Assembly: GCF_030272615.1 (NCBI RefSeq)
Contig: NC_081405.1
Coordinates: 21,366,047 to 21,430,046 of the forward strand
DNA from: Cryptomeria japonica
Lineage: Eukaryota > Streptophyta > Pinopsida > Cupressales > Cupressaceae
DNA: 64,000 bases
Direction: 5' to 3'
Part shown: piece by piece, positions 46,542 through 59,074 of the stretch
Layout: every line of letters begins with the position of its first letter
Position numbering within the stretch: the first letter of the stretch is position 1
The notes under the pieces: model-generated
What the model was told of the DNA's origin: nothing
Seen by the model: only the letters and a program-made list of their open reading frames with translations
The model's database searches: none
Program-made: the position numbers and the translations under genes

Positions 46542-47453
46542 TCATTTACTCTTGAAAGAAATCCTTGTTTTCTGACCCAACTTACTTTCCTTACATACCA
46601 GATTAATAGGTTTAACAATCTTAGCCAGATCCCTAACAACTTGTGTAGAACTGATATTGATCAATGAATCAAAGTTTACATGACACATTATTCTATGCCA
46701 CAAGAAACTCTCATCTATCTTAGCAGTCAAACAACTTTTCTCACCAGCATTCAAATGAAAAATGTTACCTTCAGTCTTAGTTCTAGATGCAATCTCTATA
46801 CCATAGGCATTCAAGATCTTGCATTTACCATCTTTGAATTGTAGATCATAACCCTTATTAACCATCTGTCCAACACTCAAAAGATTATGCTTCAAACCTT
46901 CAACATACAAAACATCATCAGTGTTATGCTTACCATCAAAAGAAATAGAACTTCTCCCATGGATTACACAAGCTTTGTCATCTCCAAATTTGACTATTCC
47001 ACCATCATACCTTTCCATGCTTACAAATTTGCTTTTATCACTGGTCATATGATGTGAACAACCGTTGTCAATCACCCATTCACACTTTTCTTCTACCTTT
47101 GCAACCAAAGCTTTCTCCTCAACATAACAGCTAGTGGAATCAATAGGCACAGGTCTATCATCTTTAATGGCAATAAAAACAACTTCATCTCCTTCTGATT
47201 CATCATCTGTAACACCTTCATCTACAGCATAATAATAGTTCTTTTGGTTCCTAAACTTCTGGTTAGACTTATAAGGCTTATCATACTTTTCATTCTTCTC
47301 ATATCTATCATTCCTATCATGCTTATCAAACTTATCATGTCTATTATAATTAGCCATTCTCTCCAGGCATCTAGAAGCAAAATGTCCTATCTTATTACAA
47401 GAAAAAAATTTCAAGGGCAACTTTCCATCATACTTACCGACACCTTTAGGCAA
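46542..47453 (-). pseudogene. Copia-2 nucleocapsid knuckle, protease and pre-integrase
   Basis: 303 open codons. The zinc knuckle reads FFSCNKIGHFASRC, with the first Cys replaced by Phe. A charged DRYEK-rich linker follows, then protease WVIDNGCSHHMT, where the Ser after catalytic Asp is Asn. GLKHNLLSVGQM and the LWHRIMCHVNFDSL pre-integrase segment follow. Confidence 0.9.
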
Positions 47454-48335
47454 TCTCCAGGCAATTAGTGCTTCAAGCTCATCGAGCTCTCTTTCTTGCT
47501 CTGCTATCTCTCTTCTTTCACTTTCATATCTGGATATCCTGCATTCATCAAGATCATATAGTGCTTCAATCTCATCGAGATCTCTTTCTTGCTATGCTAT
47601 CTCTCTTCTTTCACTTTCATATCTGGATATCTTGCATTCATCAGGATCATATTTATTCTTACCAGATACGAATGCTGATGCTTTAAATATTGTCTCAGAC
47701 TTTTCATGTGGTTCTCCAAATTCACTCAGCTCAAATGCAGCAAGTTTTCCAATCAACACATCTCTTGTCACTGTAGTTACACTCTGAATCTCATCAATAA
47801 CAACAACGTTATGTTTATAAGCAGGAGGCAAAGATCTCAACACCTTAGCAACAATCTTGTCTTCTTCAATCTTTCCATTGACAGATCTAATACCAAGGAC
47901 AAGCTCATTCACCTTAGCCATGTATGAATGTATGTTCTCATCATCTCCCATCTTCAATGTATCATACTTTCCCTCCAAAATCTACAACTTAGCAACTTTC
48001 ACTTGACTATCATCTTCATATAGGATTTCAAAATTCACCTAGATCTCAAGTGCGGTCTGAAGTTCCATAAAATTTGTCATTTCAGAATTAGTCAGGGCAC
48101 TAAGCAACACTTCCTTTACTCTGATGTTATATTCAGCTTCCTTAACCTCATCAGGAGTGGATGGTCTATTCTGAGGAACAACATAGGCATTCTTAGTAAT
48201 CTTCAAATAATCTTCTCCAAGACATTTCAAATGCACCTCCATCAGTCTCTTCCACATAGTATAGTTGCTTCCATCAAACCTCAGATTTTCCTTCTTGAAA
48301 AGAATACCTTGAGCTGCCATCTTGGATCTCCTCAA
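47454..48335 (-). pseudogene. Copia-2 gag
   Basis: UBN2-type gag starting near MAAQGILFKKENLRFDGSNYTMWK. NELVLGIRSVNGKIEEDKIVAKVLRSLP and GKLAAFELSEFGE follow, then a Glu/Arg-rich segment tandemly duplicated in 93-bp units (47468-47653). TAG codons near 48039 and 47979 replace Trp and Gln positions, and a TAG near 47593 sits in the left-hand duplicate. Confidence 0.9.
47468..47653 (-). repeat. 93-bp tandem duplication in Copia-2 gag
   Basis: Two units (from 47468 and 47561) nearly identical, adding 31 codons in frame (ESERREIA..QER.LDE.EAL). Confidence 0.92.
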
Positions 48336-48360
48336 TTGATTAAGCTTCTATTGGAGGATC

Positions 48361-48374
48361 TAGATCTTATACCA
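48361..48374 (-). promoter_or_regulatory. Copia-2 primer-binding site, degenerate
   Basis: The minus strand reads TGGTATAAGATCTA two bases after the LTR. It is the tRNA-iMet complement with two changes in the first twelve bases. Confidence 0.8.
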
Positions 48375-48376
48375 AT

Positions 48377-49640
48377 TGGTAGCAATAATCAAGAAGGAAG
48401 ACTGAGAGGGCGCGTGGGGGTTGAATTTGTCTTCACCTGATCACAACAAATTAAACTTCAAAACATAAACTGATAGACTACAACAAAATAGATAAGCAAA
48501 TTAACAACACAACACACAACACCAAGGTTTTGGCATGGAAAAATCGGTTAAGGGAAAAACCACGGTGGGAACCTACCCACAGTAAGATGATACTCTGCAG
48601 TAGTATGTGAAAATATTACAATGGGGAATGCACATACATTCAGGCACACTGTCTAGATCTCACTGCTCAAAAGATATATGCCCAAAAGGCTACAACCCTC
48701 AGGGAAGTCTCACCGACTTACAATATGATTCGAACTACAATCTAGAAGGAATGAACTGCAATGATAGCATCTACAAATGCCTGATGACAGTTCCAGTTAA
48801 GCACATTTGTCTACACTGCAACACCAATCTCACCTAAACACTTCACCAAATTATAAATCTCTTGTTCTCACAATCACCTCTCTCTGATAACACAGACATA
48901 ATATCAACACTTAAATTACATAAGAATCTCACCTATATATACAAAACATCAACCTTGATAACAAGGTCGGCTAAACCCTCAACCCTCAACTTATAATTAC
49001 AAAAATTACATTGCACGATACAAAGATCTACCACCAAACCAATATTATGATTTACATTACATAGAATGGATGTAATTAAAATTCCCAAACAATTACATCC
49101 ACTAGAAATCCCGCCAGGATCAATCGCAACACGCTACACCACCGAAAATACCGCATAACATGGAAATCATCACCGGTTCATAGAAATCACCAAAAACTTG
49201 CACAACGATCAATGTGGATCACCAAAAAAAATAGGACTCGAGTAGGAAACACTAGCAAGCACATTCGAATCATCCGAAACAGTTGCACCAACACCAGTTT
49301 TCAAATCTTTATCGGTCAACATCTCAAAGCTCAAGAACGCAACCAATCAACAACTGTCATGAGGAAAGATAACTTGCAGAGCACCAAATCATGAACCATC
49401 TAAAATGAAGATACACAAGATCATCCCAAACAATAATCCAAAGTCTCAGCACAAGATCTGATCACACCGGAATATACCAAAGGAAATACCGGGTTTTGCA
49501 AAACAGTGATCAGCAAAACCAAACTACTGAAAACCAAATAAAAAATTCTTCTCAAACTCATCGGAATAAACCACAGGAATATGTTGGCATCAATGACAAC
49601 AATATATCCTAGCATCAACAATGATCAACCAAATCCAACA
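48377..49640 (-). repeat. Copia-2 5' LTR
   Basis: 1,264 bp matching 31919-33139 with indels. TATA-like TATATATAGG at about 48931-48942. A GAAGAC/GTCTTC stem flanks its C-run (48397-48434). Confidence 0.92.
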
Positions 49641-52600
49641 ATCTCTCCAATAATCCAACAAACACACATTCATAATGATTCATGCTTTTTGGGATCAATA
49701 GACTCTTTAGTATGCATAACAATTCATTTAATTTTTCTCTTTCAATGATAGGTGTTTAATTGCAAGTAATCCTTGGGACTTGTAAATTTGGAACTCTAGA
49801 TCTATAATTTCCTATCCTTTTTAAAGATATTTAGTCTTGATCAATCAAACAATGCATACTATGACAAAACGAACCCCACTATTGTATCTAGATGCCCAAC
49901 AAAGTTAAGATCAACTATCAATTTGTTGAAATCAGAGGTCAAACTTTTTTGAGTAATTTTTGTTGTTGGTACTAGTATGAAGGCACGAAATTTTAGTCCA
50001 TACAACCATATGTGAAATTGTATGTTTTTTTCATCATTACATATTCACTATGCAAGCTTATGTAAATTTTTGACCAATTTTACATTTTTGTAGTAAGATT
50101 GTGTTTTCATTACAACTTTCTTTACTTTCAAGTGACTTTTCAATTTTTTTGGTGACTCAAGGTTTTTTGTGGTAGCTATTATATTTTTTGTCAATGCTAG
50201 TTTTATTTCCCAACCACCAGTAGATAGGTTATTGCCAAAAAAACATCCCCAAACCTTTAACTGACATTTTTACCAATTGACAACATTATTATATGAGAAA
50301 TAATATAAACCCCTTATCAAGCCACATGAACCACTTCACCATACTAATAATTGGTTTTTTTCCTCCCAATAATGGTTTTAAAATACGCTAGGTGGTTTCA
50401 TGATTTTTTTCATATTTATCTTTTTACCAATTGACAACATCATTATATGAGAAATAATAAACCCCTTATCAAGCCACATGAACCACTTCACCATACTAAT
50501 AATTGGTTTTTTTCCTCCAAATAGTAGTTTTAAAATACACTAGGTGGTTTCATGATTTTTTTCATATTTATCTATAATCAGTTATTTATTTTCATCCACA
50601 CTAGTAGTTTTTTTTTTGTACATACATAGTAGTTTTGTGAACATATTCAATTTTTTTGCTGACTAGGTAAATATCTCACTGATTTGAAGAACGTTTGGTG
50701 AATCTGTTGCTGAAATCAACATGACATTAGTTATATATTCTAGAAAGCCCTACCCTTAGCCCTAATTTTCCTCAAAGGAGCTCTTTCTCTTTATGTATTT
50801 TTTCTTAACTTAGGCATCCTATCTCAAAATTATGTTTAAAGTTAGTAGTACATTATGGTTGTTTCTCTATTTTTCATGATGCTTATGGCATTGCAAAGGT
50901 ATTCTGAGTTTTCATAACCATCCTTGTACTTTTTTAAATTTTACTTTGGTGATCTTTTATTTCGTTTTTTTATTTCATATTTTGGTTGATTCCTTACAAA
51001 TTTTAAAATTTATTTACATGAGATGGATTTATTCAAGCTATCCTATCATTTGATCATTTTTAGAACTATAAACATCTCTTAAATGCACTTTTTATTTTGT
51101 AAGTATTTTAAGATTAAATGTCACCATTGCATATGTATAATGAGGTTCTTAAACATCATGTTATGCCTTAGGGTAAAAGCACAATGTTGTGTCACACTTT
51201 TATAAAAGAAGTGGCCAACACAACTAAAACTATTTAACTTCGACCACATAAAAGTGACATTTCTAAATTGAATTTCAAAATGATGTAAATTGATCAAATG
51301 CAAAAATATTAATGAAATTTATGTCTGTTATTTTTAATTTTTTTTAAAACATTTGATATTTTTTTATATATTCAAAGACAGATTATTTATTGCTTAAAAA
51401 TGCTGAAAATTAGAGGTTCTAGTCGGCGTCGCGAAAAAAAATGAAAGCGAACTTATTTTTTCTGATTTTAATTTTCCAAATAGAGAACACAAATATGTAG
51501 TGCAAAAAAAAAATTAAAATTTTGATCTATATTTTTCTTGTAATAATATTAAAGTCCAACATAGTTGAATTTGGTAGTTTTCATTCGGCATCACCTTTTG
51601 TATAGTAAATTTATCATTATCAAAAAATAAAATTAAACCCTTTTGGAGAAAATTCTCTCATCTAGTGAAAAATATTTTTGATTTTTTAAAAATATCATTT
51701 AATTCTTTTTTTAAATTTCAAATTAGCTTATTTTTTAACTCAAAAAACCCACTTGAAATGTTTAAAAAATAAAAAAATATTAAAATTTATCAAAATATTA
51801 AAAAAAAAAAATGTCCAGATTCCTGACTTTGAGCTCTACAAAAGGGTATTTTTTAGTTTTTATAAAAAATATTTTGCTTGAAGAAAAATTGAGTAGAAGT
51901 GACAAGTTTCAAAAATGTAGACAAAATAGGTGATTTGGCTACCACATCACTTGCCACATAGGTGAGTTTGGCCGAACTATTTTGAATTATTAGTTCGGGC
52001 ACTCACAAAAATATGGATTATAGAACCAATAGTCTAGCCAAACTTAGTTCGACTGAACTCTTGGCACCATTTAGGCGCCACACTCGCACCACTGAGAGCC
52101 ACGTGATAGGGGAATAGTTTAGTTAGAATGCACCCAATTAGCCCCAAGTGCAACACAGGTTTGTGCTTTTGCCCCTTATTTTGTACTTGTAATAGTTTAT
52201 AAGGTTTCATGAGGGTTTTTTTGTGTGCACTATTTTTATTTTCAATCATAATCTTATCTATCTTTACACATGTGTGCTTAATTTTGTACTCTCTTTCTAA
52301 AATTGTAAGAACTATTTTGTGCACATTCTAATGATGTTTCTTATCCTTTTTGCACTGCATTGTGACACATCATTTGAATGGACCTATCATCCATCTCCCT
52401 AGAATTATGGGGTTGTTTTGTACCATTAGAGCTAATGTTTCCTTATTTTTGATTTAAAGTGAGATATGCATGTAGTTTTTGTTCTTGTAACGATCATTAT
52501 TGTATATTCATTGATAAAAATCATAGAATAAATATTCATAATAATGCATACTTTTTTAGACTCTTTGTCCTCTATATCAATTCCTTTTCTTTTTCTCTTT

Positions 52601-52713
52601 ATTTTTATCATATTTTTTTATTTTACATAATCTTTGGGAGCTTTAAGGTTGAGGAATTAAATCCAACATGAAAATATGCCTTACATAAAGCATGATAATT
52701 GAAGTGAATATAT
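49641..52713. other. AT-rich intergenic sequence, no gene recognised
   Basis: No coding, RNA or LTR structure seen. It holds a tandem duplication (50268-50575) and several homopolymer A or T runs. Confidence 0.65.
50268..50575. repeat. 154-bp tandem duplication
   Basis: Two adjacent copies beginning TTTTACCAATTGACAACAT with a few substitutions and small indels. Noncoding. Confidence 0.88.
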
Positions 52714-52994
52714 TTAATAAAACATCAAGTACAAAGTAGCAATCTTGTGGATGTTAATAATTCTAAAATATTCCTAAGGATATAAGTGTTTTCAGATAAA
52801 TTTGTAGATAATGTGTACTCATATTGACTATAGCGGGATTTTAAAACAATTTTCTAGTGATCTTTAATGAATTATTAAATATATTTAAATAAATTTTGAG
52901 GGGTGATGTGTTGCTTCTAAAACCTAAAAACACTCTTCTAGCACAATATTTTGATTTTGAGCTAAGTGAGTTTATCTTTATTGAAATCCAAGTA

Positions 52995-53560
52995 ATGACA
53001 CGAAAAATCTATGAACCATGGTATTTTACCAATCCATAAAATAAAAAATTTGAAAAATTGAGAAGGTAAATAAGGCTACCAAATATTACTTGCAACATAA
53101 ATATATCTTTATTTGTCACTAATTTGAGTAGCATAGCTTAAAATCACACTTCTTGATGTGGATTTTTAGCTTGAAAACTTTTAAGAAATTGTAATTGGTA
53201 TGTGTAAAAATAAACTCCACAACCTTTTCTTGTACCCTCCTAGCTTATTTGAAATTGAAAGAAATAATATCCCTAATGGCATGAGATCCCATGAAACATG
53301 ACATTTTACCAATCATCAAAACAAATAAGATTGAAACATGGGGAGATAAAGAAAATAAGGCTCCTAAATATTACTTGTAACATAAAATATCTTTATCTAC
53401 CAAAAATTTGAGCAAGCCAACTCAAACTAACACTTCTTGAGGTGCATTTTTATCTTTGATGGTTTTATAAAAAAATAATTGGTAGGTGGAAAACCAAACC
53501 CCACAACCTTTGCATGCAATCTCCCAACATATTCATATTTGAAAAAAATGGAAGCTATAA
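52995..53560. repeat. Two diverged ~280-bp subrepeats within the tandem unit
   Basis: Phrases such as ATTTTACCAATC, AATATTACTTG and CACTTCTTGA recur in the same order starting at about 52995 and 53275. The same pair recurs in the second unit (about 55385-55960). Confidence 0.75.
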
Positions 53561-53713
53561 AAGGTATACATACTTGCAATGATGTCCATGCAAGAAGAAA
53601 ATCATGAAGTAGTGGGTACAAATAATTAATAAATATATAGATAACGGGGTTAAAATGTTTATTTTTGACAAAAAAGGGAAATATAATCACATTACTTGAC
53701 TATTAACTATTAA

Positions 53714-53984
53714 CCTGAGAACTGCATTGCACAACACAAGGAGACCAAGGGCACACACCTTTGCAACAACCCACCCTTAGTGCAGTGAGGGGTTTGAACC
53801 TATGACCAAGCTCTGATACCACTTGTTACAAGCGTGGTTGTCGTTGCACCAAAAGATTGATCTGCTAATGCCCGATATAAAACACTAGACTTAAAGAATC
53901 CATAAGAGGCGGTTAAGCCATGTCACAAACCTGAGAACTGCGCTGCACAACACAAGGAGACCAAGGGCACACACCTTTGCAACA
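53714..53984 (-). mobile_element. TRIM element, copy 1, one LTR truncated
   Basis: The right-hand LTR (53824-53984) is complete, the left-hand one (53714-53768) keeps only its last ~55 bp. Between them are 55 bp with a perfect tRNA-iMet primer site (53810-53821, minus strand) and a purine-rich AAGGGTGGGT. The right flank ATTCA equals the duplication of copy 2. Confidence 0.85.
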
Positions 53985-54961
53985 ATTCAAACAATGATAA
54001 TTTATCAATTTATTGTCAGCTACAATTTTTGTGCCATATTAAGGGCTTGAACAAATATATCAAATTCATGTCGTACTTAAATTTAATCACATAAAATACA
54101 AGATTAATATAAACCATTTCATTCTCTCTAACATATACTTATCTCTCATTATGTAATTTAAAAAATATTTACTTTATAAACTATCTCTCTATCCCTATTT
54201 TTATATGTATGTATGTATGTAAACATAATCTAAATCTCACAATTGTGGATGGATAATTAAAACCTCTTTACATTATAAGATAGTTACATGTTTCTAATTG
54301 TGATATTCTTATTAGGATTAAAATACATAGTTTTTGAATCAAAATCATTGACTCACATATCAATTAGTTTTTCATACAAACTCATATATTATGAAATGAA
54401 TGATCCACTTAACACTCATTATATCTAGATGACACTAATATGGGAGAAAAACATGCTTCAATTAAAATAGTATTGTGATGAATGACCTCCTTAAAAGTTC
54501 CAATACTTCACAAATATAATTGTCATCAGTGATATTCATCCCCATGAAATATAAATTTATGCAAGAAAATACATCCTAATATGGTTCTAATTACAAACAT
54601 ATCACAAATATCTTGGACAATTTAAAATTATGTGATAGGAAAGAAATCACCTAGCTACTAGTTTTTTCTTTCGTCATATAAACAAGTATGTTACTTTCAT
54701 TGGCAACTCAGCTAAAGGAAATAGATTTACATATTGTCTGAAATACAAACTTTGAAAAATACTTTGTAAATATAAAACAAACAAATTATAAATATGATGG
54801 GATGAGAACAACACTACTAATCTTGCACATGACTTAAATCATACACATTTATCTTTGATTTCTAAGTTTAAAAGTGTTAAACATTCAGAATTGACTGTCA
54901 TTCTTTAAGCTTAATATGTTGCTTAATGTGACTAGTTTAAGACTAGCCCTGATCCCACTTC

Positions 54962-55042
54962 TTATTTGTGTCCTCCTCCAAGAATATAGCCAAGAGAAGA
55001 CACTTCACTTGGCATTATCTGCACTTTCGTTGAAGGTCGCTC
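54962..55042 (-). pseudogene. SPIRAL1-like terminal exon, copy 1
   Basis: The minus-strand reading ERPSTKVQIMPSEVSSLGYI continues LGGGHK to a stop. This resembles the conserved C terminus of plant SPIRAL1 microtubule-associated proteins (RPSTKV...PGG.SSL.YLFG). It is preceded by TGATTTCAG, a good splice acceptor. No other exon found nearby, so a captured or duplicated gene fragment. Family call made from memory of the motif. Confidence 0.6.
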
Positions 55043-56135
55043 CTGAAATCACACAACCATGCCAATCTATTTAGCACCACGAAATACCCACTTCAATGGA
55101 ATTCTTAATAAAACATCAAGTACAAAGTAGAAATCTTGTGGATATTAATAATTATAAAATATTCCTAAGGATATAAGTGTTTGCAAATAAATTCGTAGAT
55201 AATGTGTACTCATATTGACTATAGTGGGATTTTCAAACAATTTTCTAGTTATATTTAATGAATTATTAAAGATATTTAAATAAATTTTGAGGGGTGATGT
55301 GTTTCTTCTAAAACCTTAAAACACTCTTCTAGCACAATATTTTGATTTTGAGTAAAGTGAGTTTATCTTTATTGAAATCCTTAATGACACGAAAAAATCT
55401 ATGAAACATGGTATTTTACCAATCCATAAAATAAAAATAAATAAAAAAATTGAGAAGGTAAATAAGGCTACCAAATATTACTTGTAACACAAATATATCT
55501 TTATTTGTCACTAATTTGAGTAACATAGCTTAAAATCACACTTCTTGAAGTGGATTTTTAGCTTGAAAACTTTTAAGAAATTGTAATTGGTATGTGTAAA
55601 GATAAAGTCCACAACCTTTTCTTGTACCCTCCTAGCCTATTTGAAATTGAAGAAAATGATATCCCTAATGACATGAAATCCCATGAAGCGTGACATTTTA
55701 CCAAACATCTAAACAAAAAAGATTGAAACATAGGAAGATAAAGAAAATAAGGCTCCTAAAGATTACTTGTAACATAAAATATCTTTATCTACCAAAAATT
55801 TGAGCAAGACAACTCAAACTAACACTTCTTGAGGTGCATTTTTAGCTTTGATGCTTTTATAAAAATAAGTGGTAGTTGAAAAACCAAACCCACAACCTCT
55901 GCATGCAATCTCCCAACATATTCAAATTTGGAAAAAATGGAAGCTATAAAAGGTATACATACTTGCAATGATGTCCATGGAGGAAGAAAATCATGAAGTA
56001 GTGGGTACAAATAATTAATAAATATATAGATAGAGGGGTTAAAATGTTTATTTGTGACAAAAAAGGGAAATATAATCACATTACTTGACTATTAACTATT
56101 ACACGTAATGAATCTTAAATAATGTTGGTTATTCA

Positions 56136-56514
56136 TGTTACAAGTGTGGTTTCCGTTGCATCAAAAGATCGACCTGTTAATGCTAGATACAACCACTAGA
56201 ATTATATAATCCATAGGAGGTGGTTAAGCCATGTCACAAACTTGAGAACTGCGTTGCACAACACAAGGAGACCAAGGGCACACACCTTTGCAACAATCCC
56301 CCCCCTCCCCAAGCACAAGTGAGGGGTTTAAACCTATGACCAAGCTCTAATACCACTTGCTACAAGTGTGGTTGCCGTTGCACCAAAAGATCAACCTATT
56401 AATGCTCGATACAACTACTAGAATTATAGAATCCATAGGAGGTGGTTAAGCCATGCAACAAACCCAAGAACTGCATTGCACAACACAAGGAGACCAAGGG
56501 ACACCTTTGCAACA
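56136..56514 (-). mobile_element. TRIM element, copy 2, complete
   Basis: A 379-bp element: LTRs 56136-56295 (160 bp) and 56358-56514 (157 bp), only 62 bp between them. Those contain a primer site (TGGTATTAGAGC on the minus strand, 56344-56355) and a G-rich tract. Perfect flanks ATTCA at 56131-56135 and 56515-56519. Codes for nothing; a terminal-repeat retrotransposon in miniature. Confidence 0.93.
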
Positions 56515-57304
56515 ATTCAAACAATGAAAATTTATCAATTTATTGTCAGCTACATTTTTTGTGCCATATTAAGGGCTTGAACAAATATATCAAATTCATG
56601 TCATACTTAAATTTAATCCAATTGCTAAAATTTTAAACCTAAAATGCAAGATTAATATAAACCATTTCATTCTCTCTAACATATACTTATCTCTAATTAT
56701 ACAATTTAAAAAATATTTACTTTATAAACTTTCTCTCTATCCCTATTTTTATATGTAGGATTGAAATACATAGTTTTTGAATCAAAATCATTGACTCACA
56801 TATCAATTAGTTTTTCATACAAACTCATATATTATGAAATGAATGACCCACTTAACACTCATTATATCTAGATGAAAGTAATATGGGAGAAACTCTATGA
56901 TTAAACATGCTTCAATTAAAATAGTATTGTGATGAATGACCTCCTTAAAAGTTCCAATGCTTCACAAATATAATTGTCATCAGTGATATTCATCCTCTTG
57001 AAATATAAATTTATGGAAGAATATACATCCTACTTTCAATGGCAACTCAACCGAAGAAACCAGATTTACATATTGTCTGAAATACATGAAATATAGACTC
57101 CGAAAAATGTTGTGCAAATATTAAACAAACAAATTAGAAATGTGATGTGAGGAGCACAACATTACTGATCTTGTGCATGAATTAAACCATACACATTTAT
57201 CTTTGATTTCTAAGTTTAAAAGTGCTAAACATTCAGAATTGAATGACATTCTTTAAGCTTAATATATTGCTTAATGTGACTAGTTTAAGACTAGCCCTGA
57301 TCGT

Positions 57305-57393
57305 GCTTCTTATATGTGTCCTCATCCAAGAAGATAGCGAAGAGAAGACACTCCACCTGGTATGCTCTGCACTTTCCTTGAAGGCTGCTCTTG
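57305..57393 (-). pseudogene. SPIRAL1-like terminal exon, copy 2
   Basis: Second tandem copy: EQPSRKVQSIPGGVSSLRYLLG followed by TGA. It is closer to the family at PGGVSSL but has lost Thr and Gly positions. The acceptor AG is changed to AA. Decay differs from copy 1. Confidence 0.58.
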
Positions 57394-57687
57394 AAATCAC
57401 ACAACCAAGACAATCTCTTTAGCACCATGAAATACCCATTGCAATGGAATTATTAATAAAACATCAAGTACAAAGTAGCAATCTTGTGGATATTAATAAT
57501 TATAAAATAATCCTAAGGATATAAGTGTTTTAAGATAAATTCGTAGATAATGTGTACTCATATTGATTATAGTGGGATTTTCAAACAATTTTCTAGTGAT
57601 CTTTAATGAATTATTAAAGATATTTAAATAAATTTTGAGGGGTGATGTGTTGCTTCTAAAACCTAAAAACACTCTTCTAGCACAATA

Positions 57688-59072
57688 TGTTGGCATTTCC
57701 ATGAAGATTACATTGATTAACTATTATGTTGTCATTGATGTCAATTATAGCCGGTAATGATGTTGTAATAATGTTGTTTTGCAATGGGTAAGTGAGCTTG
57801 TGAAGGAAATCGGTATTACTAGAGAAGAAGTGAGATCAACCAGTGAACCCTACTTGTTGATGTGCCAAACCCTAACCGATGGAGCTTGGTGAATCAGTTG
57901 TATTGGTTTATGATCAAATGATCAGCGGTAATGATTATGCCATGTATGCATGTTGTATGAGAAGAGTTTCAAATGGTTTTTGGCACGTAGAGATAACGCT
58001 TTTATCTTGGGAATGAGAAAGTTCATTGCATGTAATGGAAACTGCGTGATGAGTTACAGAGATCGATGAAGTGGTGATCAAGGATCAGTCGAGTTTGTCT
58101 TGAATGATGTGCAATTATTTCTATGTAATCCAACGGTCATACTTGAACCGATTTGTTTGTAATCTCTATGAGAGCTTAGGTTTGGGATGTGTTACTGACC
58201 TATTGTTTTTCTTTTAAGGTCAATGTGTTGTTGTGTTTTAGTGTTGGTAATTTTGGTTGAATGTAAGAGTGATTGGTTGCCGAACAAGGAGATGTATTTG
58301 GAGTATGTGTAAAGACAGATAGGAGCATGAAAAGGATCTGATCAAGCAAAGTAGTGCTATTAACCAGATCAGCAAACCCCTATTGTTCCCTAATAATTAC
58401 AATAGTCAAATCCCTTAATTGGGTAAGGTCTAACAAGATTAGTGTTATCTAAATCCTCTAACCAGGTGATCCATGAGCTTGGATTTCAAATCCTCTACCG
58501 AGGTTACTCCTAACAGGGTATTGCTTCTAATAGGGCATTATAGTCAATCCCTTAACTGGGTGATCCCTAACAAGATATGTTCTTAAGAGGACTTATTGTA
58601 AAGCTTTAACAGGCTTGGCTCCTAACAGGGCAAACTTCAGAAGAGTTCAGAATACTTGTGGGTATTCATCCCCACTATAGTTTTTCACATTTGGGTTTCC
58701 ACATCAAAATCATTGTGTCAAGTGGTGAATGTTTTTGTGGTTATGTTTGCTATGGTTAATTTCCTTAACTTCTAAATTCACTTAGATATGTATGATGACT
58801 GATAACAATCTGAAATGTGCTTTTACTTTTGTCAATAAAGTATTTTGATGTTTTAATTAAAAGGTTTTGAGAGTTTCAGAGTTGTTTTACTATTATTCTG
58901 TTATGACAGTCAAACCGGTTTACTTGACAGTGATATTGCAATTTGTCAGTTTTGAGTTTGACTTGAGAGGTTATTTTTGTTTGGTGAAAAGTTTATGTCA
59001 GTTTTCCAACTACTGATTCACCCCCCCACTCTCAGTAGTTGACCAGTTCCTTATTGATTTATCATACCATCA
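57688..59072 (+). repeat. Copia-3 5' LTR
   Basis: 1,385 bp, TGTTGGCATTTCC to ACCATCA. 38-bp AATCC..TAAC..GGT repeats at about 58400-58640. Perfect 10-bp hairpin around the C7 run at 59007-59041. Confidence 0.92.
59007..59041 (+). other. LTR-end hairpin with C-rich loop (Copia-3)
   Basis: CAACTACTGA pairs with TCAGTAGTTG over a 15-base loop TTCACCCCCCCACTC. The loop is as in ZK-2, but stem bases differ in compensating ways. Confidence 0.85.
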
Positions 59073-59074
59073 AT

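Larger units (their letters stand above)
31919..49640 (-). mobile_element. Copia-2, Ty1/Copia retrotransposon, split by E4
   Basis: LTRs of about 1,221 bp (31919-33139) and 1,264 bp (48377-49640) in direct orientation. The primer site lies at 48361-48374 and the polypurine tract at 33140-33152, both read on the minus strand. Gag, protease, integrase, RT and RNase H follow Copia order. E4 (34886-45456) interrupts the RT N terminus. I find no matching 5-bp flanks (AACGA left, ATCTC right). All genes carry stops. Confidence 0.92.
52714..57687. repeat. Tandem triplication of a 2.35-2.4 kb unit
   Basis: The phrase TTAATAAAACATCAAGTACA starts each unit at 52714, 55105 and 57453, giving periods of 2391 and 2348 bp. 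The third copy is cut after 235 bp by Copia-3. Each full unit contains two diverged ~280-bp subrepeats, a TRIM insertion and a SPIRAL1-like exon near its end. An 86-87-codon reading frame on the minus strand (53427-53690, 55819-56079) occurs in both but has no recognised family. Confidence 0.9.

Noticed and set aside
53427-56079. 86-87-codon minus-strand frames starting MIIFPFFV in both tandem units
   Set aside because: Similarity is explained by the DNA duplication. The C-terminal parts are shifted by indels, and no family is recognised.
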